A stretch of 64,000 nt of DNA from Actinopolymorpha singaporensis (GTDB taxonomy: Bacteria; Actinomycetota; Actinomycetes; Propionibacteriales; Actinopolymorphaceae), in the NCBI RefSeq assembly GCF_900104745.1, contig NZ_LT629732.1, forward strand, positions 5,443,981-5,507,980, written 5' to 3'. Each line of letters begins with the position of its first letter. The stretch's first letter is position 1. The notes beneath the pieces are model-generated. The model did no database searches. It worked only from the letters and a program-made list of their open reading frames with translations, and had not been told where the DNA came from. Of this stretch, positions 57,952 to 64,000 are shown piece by piece. The position numbers were made by a program, and so were the translations under genes.

Positions 57952-58866
57952 TCACCCGGGCGGCGGCTCGGCCCTGGTGAGGTAGGCCGCGACACCCTCC
58001 CGGGTGGCGCCGAGCTGTTCGGAGATCGACCACGCGGCCGCGACCACCAGCGGGGCGTACTCCTCCATGCGTTCCTCCGGCATCCGCCCGGCCGGCGCGG
58101 AGACGCTGAGCGAAGCGACGGGCAGGTCGGCACCGTCGAAGACGGCGGAGGCGACTGTGCGGATCCCCGACGTGCGCTCGGCCCGGGAGAACGCGACGTT
58201 GCGCCGGCGGATGCCGACCAGCTGCTTGCGCAGCACGTCCGGCTCGGTCGGATCGGCCGGTGACGTGGCCTGTGACGTACCCGGCGAGGTTCCCGGTGAC
58301 GTGGCCGTGATCGGCCGGGCGAGCACCGCCTCCTGTACGTCGTACGGCAGGGCGGCCAGCAGCACCTTGCCGGGCGCGCCGAGTGGCAACGGGATCGGTG
58401 CGCCGAACTCGGTGTAGGTCCGCCGCAGCGGCTGGCGGCTTTCCACCTGGTCGATGACCGCGCGTTCGCGGGTGGGCAGGAGTACGTGCAGGCCGACCGT
58501 CTCGTCCACCTCGTCGCGCAGCCGGGTCATCACCGGGCGGGCGGCGTCGAGCACGCTGGCCGGGGCGGCGCCGACCCTGGCCAGCCGCAGCAGCAGCGGG
58601 CCGAGCGCGTAGCGGCGGTCGCGGGACTGGCGTACGAGACGGTTGTCCTGCAGCGCGCTGAGCAGCCGGTGGGTCGTGCTCGTCGACAGGCCGGTGCGGC
58701 GCGCCAGGTCGCTGATACCGAGCTCGGGATGCGCGGTGTCGAAGCAGCGCAGGATCGCGACGGCGCGGTCGATGGACTGTACGCCGCGGCGCCGCCCGGA
58801 CGTCACGGACGTCACGGACGTCTCGGCCGGTTCGTTCGGCGAATCGTCGCGAGTCGTTGACCTCAC
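57952..58866 (-). CDS. IclR-family transcriptional regulator
   Basis: A 304-residue regulator. The winged helix (about residues 28-90) reads VQSIDRAVAILRCF and LARRTGLSTSTTHRLLSALQ. The GAF-like effector domain follows (VDETVGLHVLLPTRERAVIDQ, GAPGKVLLAALP, ERTSGIRTVASAVFDG, VASLSVSAPAGRM). A TSPGTSPGTSQATSP repeat interrupts the effector domain. IclR proteins control carboxylic-acid or aromatic catabolism. The target is not evident; it converges on the biotin operon and is divergent from an F420 monooxygenase, which is the best candidate. A partly palindromic AATTGCGAGCGATT lies at 58913-58926 in the divergent region. The GTG start is uncertain. Confidence 0.9.
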   Translation of the reverse strand: MRSTTRDDSPNEPAETSVTSVTSGRRRGVQSIDRAVAILRCFDTAHPELGISDLARRTGLSTSTTHRLLSALQDNRLVRQSRDRRYALGPLLLRLARVGAAPASVLDAARPVMTRLRDEVDETVGLHVLLPTRERAVIDQVESRQPLRRTYTEFGAPIPLPLGAPGKVLLAALPYDVQEAVLARPITATSPGTSPGTSQATSPADPTEPDVLRKQLVGIRRRNVAFSRAERTSGIRTVASAVFDGADLPVASLSVSAPAGRMPEERMEEYAPLVVAAAWSISEQLGATREGVAAYLTRAEPPPG

Positions 58867-59115
58867 CCTTCCGGCGGTGCGTAGGTGGTGCGCAGGTCAC
58901 GGGGTCCTGAATTGCGAGCGATTATCCCACTTGGCGGCATTACCGGCATTGGTTTCCGGCGATGACCCTCACCGGCGGCGACCGCTTCCTGCCGCGCCGT
59001 ACCCGTCGACTCGCCCGAACCCATCCGGTCGAGCGCCTCGCTCATGGGCCCGCCGGCGGATAGCCTGCGAGCGCGAACCCCGCAAAAGCCCCGCGGGGCG
59101 GTGAGAGGAGCCGGC

Positions 59116-60048
59116 GTGCACGTAGGTCTGATTCTCCCGATGGGTGATGAGCAGGAGCCCGGAGTGCCCCGCGGCTACGCCGGCATCCGCGACCTCGCCG
59201 TCCGGGCCGAGGCGCAGGGCCTGGACTCGATCTGGGTCTACGACCACCTCGTGGGTGACTCCACCGACGACAGTGCCGGCTCCCCCTGGGAGGCCTGGAC
59301 CGTGCTGACGGCGCTGGCCGAGGCCACCTCGACCGTCCGGCTGGGTGCGCTGGTCCTGTGTACGGCGTTCCGGCCGCCCGGCGTACTGGCCCGGATGGCC
59401 GACACCCTGCAGGAGGTCAGCGGCGGCCGGCTGGTCCTCGGTCTCGGCGCGGGCTGGCACGAGCCGGAGTTCCAGGCGTTCGACCTGCCCTTCGACCACC
59501 GGGTGGGGCGGTTCGACGAGGCCCTGCAGATCATCACCACGATGCTGCGCACCGGCCGGGCGACCATCGCAGGTGAGTACCACCGCGTGCAGGACGCGCC
59601 GGTCCGCGACCGGCCCGACCGGCCGGTGCCGCCGGTGCTGGTCGCGGGCGTTCGGCCGCGGATGCTCGGGCTCGCCGCGCAGTACGCCGACCTGTGGAAC
59701 CTCGCGTGGTTCGGGCTGCCCGGAGACCGCTTCCGCCAGGCGAACGCTGCGCTCGACCAGGCCTGCCGCGACGTCGGCCGCGATCCGGCCACGCTGGCCC
59801 GCACCGCCGGTGTGCAGGTGGCCGCGCCGACGGCCGCCAACGCCGAGGAGAAGCCCGAGCGGCTGATCCGCGGCGACGTCGACGAGGTGGCCGCGGCGTT
59901 CGCCGCCTGGGAGGCCGAGGGGGTCTCGGAGCTGATCTGCTCACCCGACCCGGCCGACCCCGACACGGTGACCCTGATCGCCGACGCCTGCGCGCGCTAC
60001 CGCGAGAACGCCGGCCGTACGACCGACACCTCCCCGCGGGTGCGGTAG
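59116..60048 (+). CDS. LLM-class F420-dependent oxidoreductase
   Basis: A 310-residue luciferase-like TIM barrel: VGLILPMGDEQEPG, EAQGLDSIWVYDHLV, TSTVRLGALVLCTAFRPPGVLARMADTL, then RLVLGLGAGWHEPEFQAF, and PVLVAGVRPRMLGLAAQYADLWN with the cofactor-phosphate region. These are marks of F420-dependent (less often FMN-dependent) monooxygenases or reductases. Substrate unknown. The GTG at 59116 has GAGAGGAG five bases upstream; an upstream ATG in the same frame is not supported. Divergent from the IclR gene, which may regulate it. Confidence 0.88.
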   Translation: MHVGLILPMGDEQEPGVPRGYAGIRDLAVRAEAQGLDSIWVYDHLVGDSTDDSAGSPWEAWTVLTALAEATSTVRLGALVLCTAFRPPGVLARMADTLQEVSGGRLVLGLGAGWHEPEFQAFDLPFDHRVGRFDEALQIITTMLRTGRATIAGEYHRVQDAPVRDRPDRPVPPVLVAGVRPRMLGLAAQYADLWNLAWFGLPGDRFRQANAALDQACRDVGRDPATLARTAGVQVAAPTAANAEEKPERLIRGDVDEVAAAFAAWEAEGVSELICSPDPADPDTVTLIADACARYRENAGRTTDTSPRVR

Positions 60049-60064
60049 CCGGCGCGCGGTGGGT

Positions 60065-60838
60065 TCAGGCGAGCTGGTCCGGCGGAGCTTCCTGAGCCGC
60101 CTGAGCCGCCTGAGCCGGCTCGGTGAGCCGCAGCCGGACGGCACGGAACCGCTCCGGCGTCGCCCGCAGCACGGCGAGCTTCGGGTCGGGCACGTCCAGG
60201 TGCGGCCCGGTCACCAGCGCCCGCAGCGGCGCCAGTCTCGGGTCCTGCAGCACCTGGCCCACGGCTCGACGATCACCGCCGACGACCACCGCGGCCAGGT
60301 CGGAAAGATGAGGCAGCACCACCCGGGCGGCCACGTCCGCCGCCGCGGCGAACGCCTCCCGGGCCTGCTTCTCCCGGCGCCGCGCGAAGCGCTGCTGGGA
60401 CCATCCACCCGCGGCGGTGCGGCCCTGCACCAGGCGCGAGCCGACCTTCGACCTACGCAGCACGGGGCCGTCGAACACCCCCGCGGCGTAGCCGCCCATC
60501 CGCACCAGCACCACACCGACCGTGCGGTCCCGGATCACGTGCGCCACCAGCCCGGCGTACGGCAACGCCGGATCGGGGGTGAGCGGCGGGAAGGGCACGC
60601 CGACCTCCACCCGGGCACCGTCGGCCGCGCGCACGATCACGGAGGTGCCGTCGGCCGGCACCTCTGCGTCGCTTCGGGCGGCCGGGTCCGCAGGGCCGCC
60701 GTGCCGGGTGAGAAAACCCGCCAGCCAACGGTCGAGCCGATCCGGCCCGACCGTCAGCTCGCGGGTGGATTCCTCTAGGCCGGCAACGGATCCGGACTCC
60801 GGCTCGAAGGCCGGCTCAGACGTTGAAGCCGAGGGCAC
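60065..60838 (-). CDS. acVLRF1-family peptidyl-tRNA hydrolase
   Basis: A 257-residue member of the Vms1-like release-factor group (actinobacterial VLRF1), which frees peptides from tRNA on split or stalled large ribosomal subunits. The signature is GRTAAGGWSQQRFARRREKQ, with the catalytic Gln in the GxSxQRxxRR pattern, inside an eRF1-like domain. The N-terminus (VGVPFPPLTPDP) is typical of the family and the C-terminus ends in an AQAAQAAQ repeat. The only possible start is the GTG at 60838, which lies inside sufT, giving a 23-base overlap. It is the last gene of the suf run. Confidence 0.88.
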   Translation of the reverse strand: MPSASTSEPAFEPESGSVAGLEESTRELTVGPDRLDRWLAGFLTRHGGPADPAARSDAEVPADGTSVIVRAADGARVEVGVPFPPLTPDPALPYAGLVAHVIRDRTVGVVLVRMGGYAAGVFDGPVLRRSKVGSRLVQGRTAAGGWSQQRFARRREKQAREAFAAAADVAARVVLPHLSDLAAVVVGGDRRAVGQVLQDPRLAPLRALVTGPHLDVPDPKLAVLRATPERFRAVRLRLTEPAQAAQAAQEAPPDQLA

Positions 60839-61139
60839 GCAGCTGTTCCCGGCCGTCGTCGGTGATCTTGTCCGGCCCCCACGGCGGCATCCAGACCCAG
60901 TTGATCCGGAACGCCTCCACGATGCCGTCGAGGGCGACCTGCGTCTGGTCCTCGATCACGTCGGTCAGCGGGCACGCGGCCGAGGTGAGGGTCATGTCGA
61001 TGGTCGCCACGCCCTCGTCGTCCAGGCTCACGCCGTACACCAGGCCGAGGTCGACGACGTTGATGCCCAGTTCCGGGTCGACGACGTCCTTCATCGCCTC
61101 GAGCAGGTCGTCCTCGCTCGTCTTCACGGCCTCGCTCAT
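60816..61139 (-). CDS. sufT: SufT / MIP18-like metal-sulfur cluster assembly factor
   Basis: A 107-residue DUF59 protein. Motifs are KDVVDPELGINVVDLGLVYG near residue 17, the reactive Cys in LTSAACPLTDVIEDQ, and WVWMPPWGPDKITDDGREQL at the C-terminus. SufT helps mature Fe-S proteins under high demand. It overlaps sufU by four bases (ATGA) and the acVLRF1 gene by 23. Confidence 0.93.
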   Translation of the reverse strand: MSEAVKTSEDDLLEAMKDVVDPELGINVVDLGLVYGVSLDDEGVATIDMTLTSAACPLTDVIEDQTQVALDGIVEAFRINWVWMPPWGPDKITDDGREQLRALGFNV

Positions 61140-61693
61140 CGGCCGGCTCCCTTCTCGTCGTTGTCCGCATCGCCAGCGTGGTGGTCGTCGGCACCGGCCG
61201 ACGCCGTGGCACCGGACACGTCCAGCGTGCCCGCACCGTCCGGCTGGTCCACCTGTGCCTTCGCGGTCGCGTCCTTCCACGCCATCCAGGACAGCAACGC
61301 GCACTTGATCCGGGCGGGGTACTTGGAGACGCCGGCGAACGCGATGCCGTCCTCCAGCACGTCCTCGTCGGGTTCGAGCTTCCCCTTGGACTGCATCAGC
61401 GTGAGGAACTCGTCGTGCAGCCGCAAGGCTTCCTTGACAGTCTTGCCGTGCACCAGGTCGTACATCACCGATGCCGACGCCTGGCTGATCGAGCACCCCA
61501 TGCTGTCGTACGACACGTCCGCGACCCGCGCGTCGGCACCCTCGCCCTCCAGGTGCACCCGCAGCGTCACCTCGTCACCGCAGGTGGGGTTGACGTGGTA
61601 GACCTCGGCCTCGAACGGCTCCCGCAGGCCCTTGCCGTGCGGGTTCTTGTAGTGGTCCAGGATGATGTCCTGGTACAACGCCTCGACCTGCAT
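61136..61693 (-). CDS. sufU: SufU zinc-dependent sulfurtransferase
   Basis: Takes persulfide sulfur from SufS for cluster assembly. The 185-residue protein shows LYQDIILDHYKNPHGKG at the start and the three Cys of the SufU zinc/sulfur site (NPTCGDEV, DSMGCSISQAS, IKCALLSW). The roughly 19-residue SufU insertion between the second and third is present (LTLMQSKGKLEPDEDVLED). A C-terminal tail of about 35 residues rich in Asp, His and Ala (GADDHHAGDADND) is unusual and might bind metal. Lies 32 bases after sufS. Confidence 0.94.
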   Translation of the reverse strand: MQVEALYQDIILDHYKNPHGKGLREPFEAEVYHVNPTCGDEVTLRVHLEGEGADARVADVSYDSMGCSISQASASVMYDLVHGKTVKEALRLHDEFLTLMQSKGKLEPDEDVLEDGIAFAGVSKYPARIKCALLSWMAWKDATAKAQVDQPDGAGTLDVSGATASAGADDHHAGDADNDEKGAGR

Positions 61694-61725
61694 CAGGTCA
61701 GCACCGTCCTGTCGTCTGCGGCTGG

Positions 61726-63812
<2,087 letters not shown>

Positions 63813-63838
63813 GGATTCAGGCTCCAGTTCTTGCGGGG

Positions 63839-64000
63839 TCAGGCTCGGGTGTTGAGCGGGTGGTGGACGTCGACCAGCACGTCGTCGCCGTCGATCTTCA
63901 CGGGGTAGACCGGCACCGGCTCGGTGGCCGGCAGTCCGGTCGGGGCGCCGGAGTTCAGATCGAACCGCGAGCCGTGCAGCCAGCACTCGATCTCGCCGTC
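63839..64000 (-). CDS. Rieske-type ferredoxin, C-terminal part (truncated by window end)
   Basis: The last 53 residues of a small Rieske [2Fe-2S] protein: the second ligand pair is visible as CWLHGSRFDLNSGAPT, followed by EPVPVYPVKIDGDDVLVDV. Actinobacterial suf operons usually encode such a non-haem-oxygenase-type ferredoxin between sufD and sufC. The first Cys-x-His ligand pair lies beyond base 64000. Confidence 0.9.
   Translation of the reverse strand, partial: DGEIECWLHGSRFDLNSGAPTGLPATEPVPVYPVKIDGDDVLVDVHHPLNTRA

Overview
The window is chromosomal DNA from a high-GC actinomycete. Supporting signs are G/C at almost every third codon position, many GTG starts, TAGNNT-type -10 boxes directly in front of leaderless start codons, F420-dependent enzymes, an acVLRF1 protein, DUF3099, SURF1 and a GlnA2-GlnE pair. 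The exact order cannot be read from sequence alone; a Propionibacteriales-like (Nocardioides/Kribbella/Actinopolymorpha) origin is a guess. Almost the whole window is coding. I saw no rRNA, tRNA, CRISPR array, insertion sequence or phage gene.

Layout. 0-9.8 kb: 3' part of a class I DAHP synthase, a DUF2786 protein, glnA2-glnE (nitrogen), and nadE followed by an EamA exporter and a small zinc protein. 9.9-15.3 kb: a two-gene HEAT / MerR-HEAT operon behind a MerR-type palindromic operator, an Fgd-like F420 enzyme, a conserved unknown and a Lys/Arg/Ala/Thr-repeat histone-H1-like protein. 15.4-20.1 kb: map, a GT-C membrane glycosyltransferase, a 50-aa protein behind a perfect LexA (SOS) box, a PH-domain membrane protein, hisG and hisE. 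20.2-26.5 kb: a NarL-type two-component pair, an SDR overlapping a QueA-like gene, an SGNH hydrolase, and fabG-fabI. 26.7-37.1 kb: an alpha-hydroxy-acid oxidase, a heterodimeric ABC exporter with a palindrome over its start codon, a CocE-like hydrolase and a four-gene DesKR-ABC-2 operon. 37.5-45.3 kb: DUF3099, a two-hairpin C-loop RNA resembling the 6C family, moaA, SURF1, a GH15 enzyme and a divergent alaS. 45.5-53.0 kb: GH29 fucosidase, sirtuin, an SDR lacking its catalytic residues, an ABC exporter, a small HTH protein and an ABC-F protein. 53.3-57.9 kb: bioY, a CoA-ligase-like gene, a thiolase-like gene, ecfA and ecfT, the last four chained by GTGA overlaps. 58-64 kb: an IclR regulator, an F420 monooxygenase, then a reverse-strand suf run (Rieske ferredoxin, sufC, sufS, sufU, sufT) ending in an acVLRF1 gene that overlaps sufT.

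Most promising leads: (1) the biotin ECF-transporter operon with an embedded acyl-activating enzyme and a thiolase homologue that has lost two conserved catalytic residues; (2) a textbook SOS promoter driving an uncharacterised 50-aa protein and possibly a membrane glycosyltransferase; (3) the MerR-HEAT plus HEAT pair with its operator; (4) the 6C-like RNA; (5) the RQC-type VLRF1 gene translationally tied to iron-sulfur assembly. All functional statements come from reading motifs and context; no database search was run.
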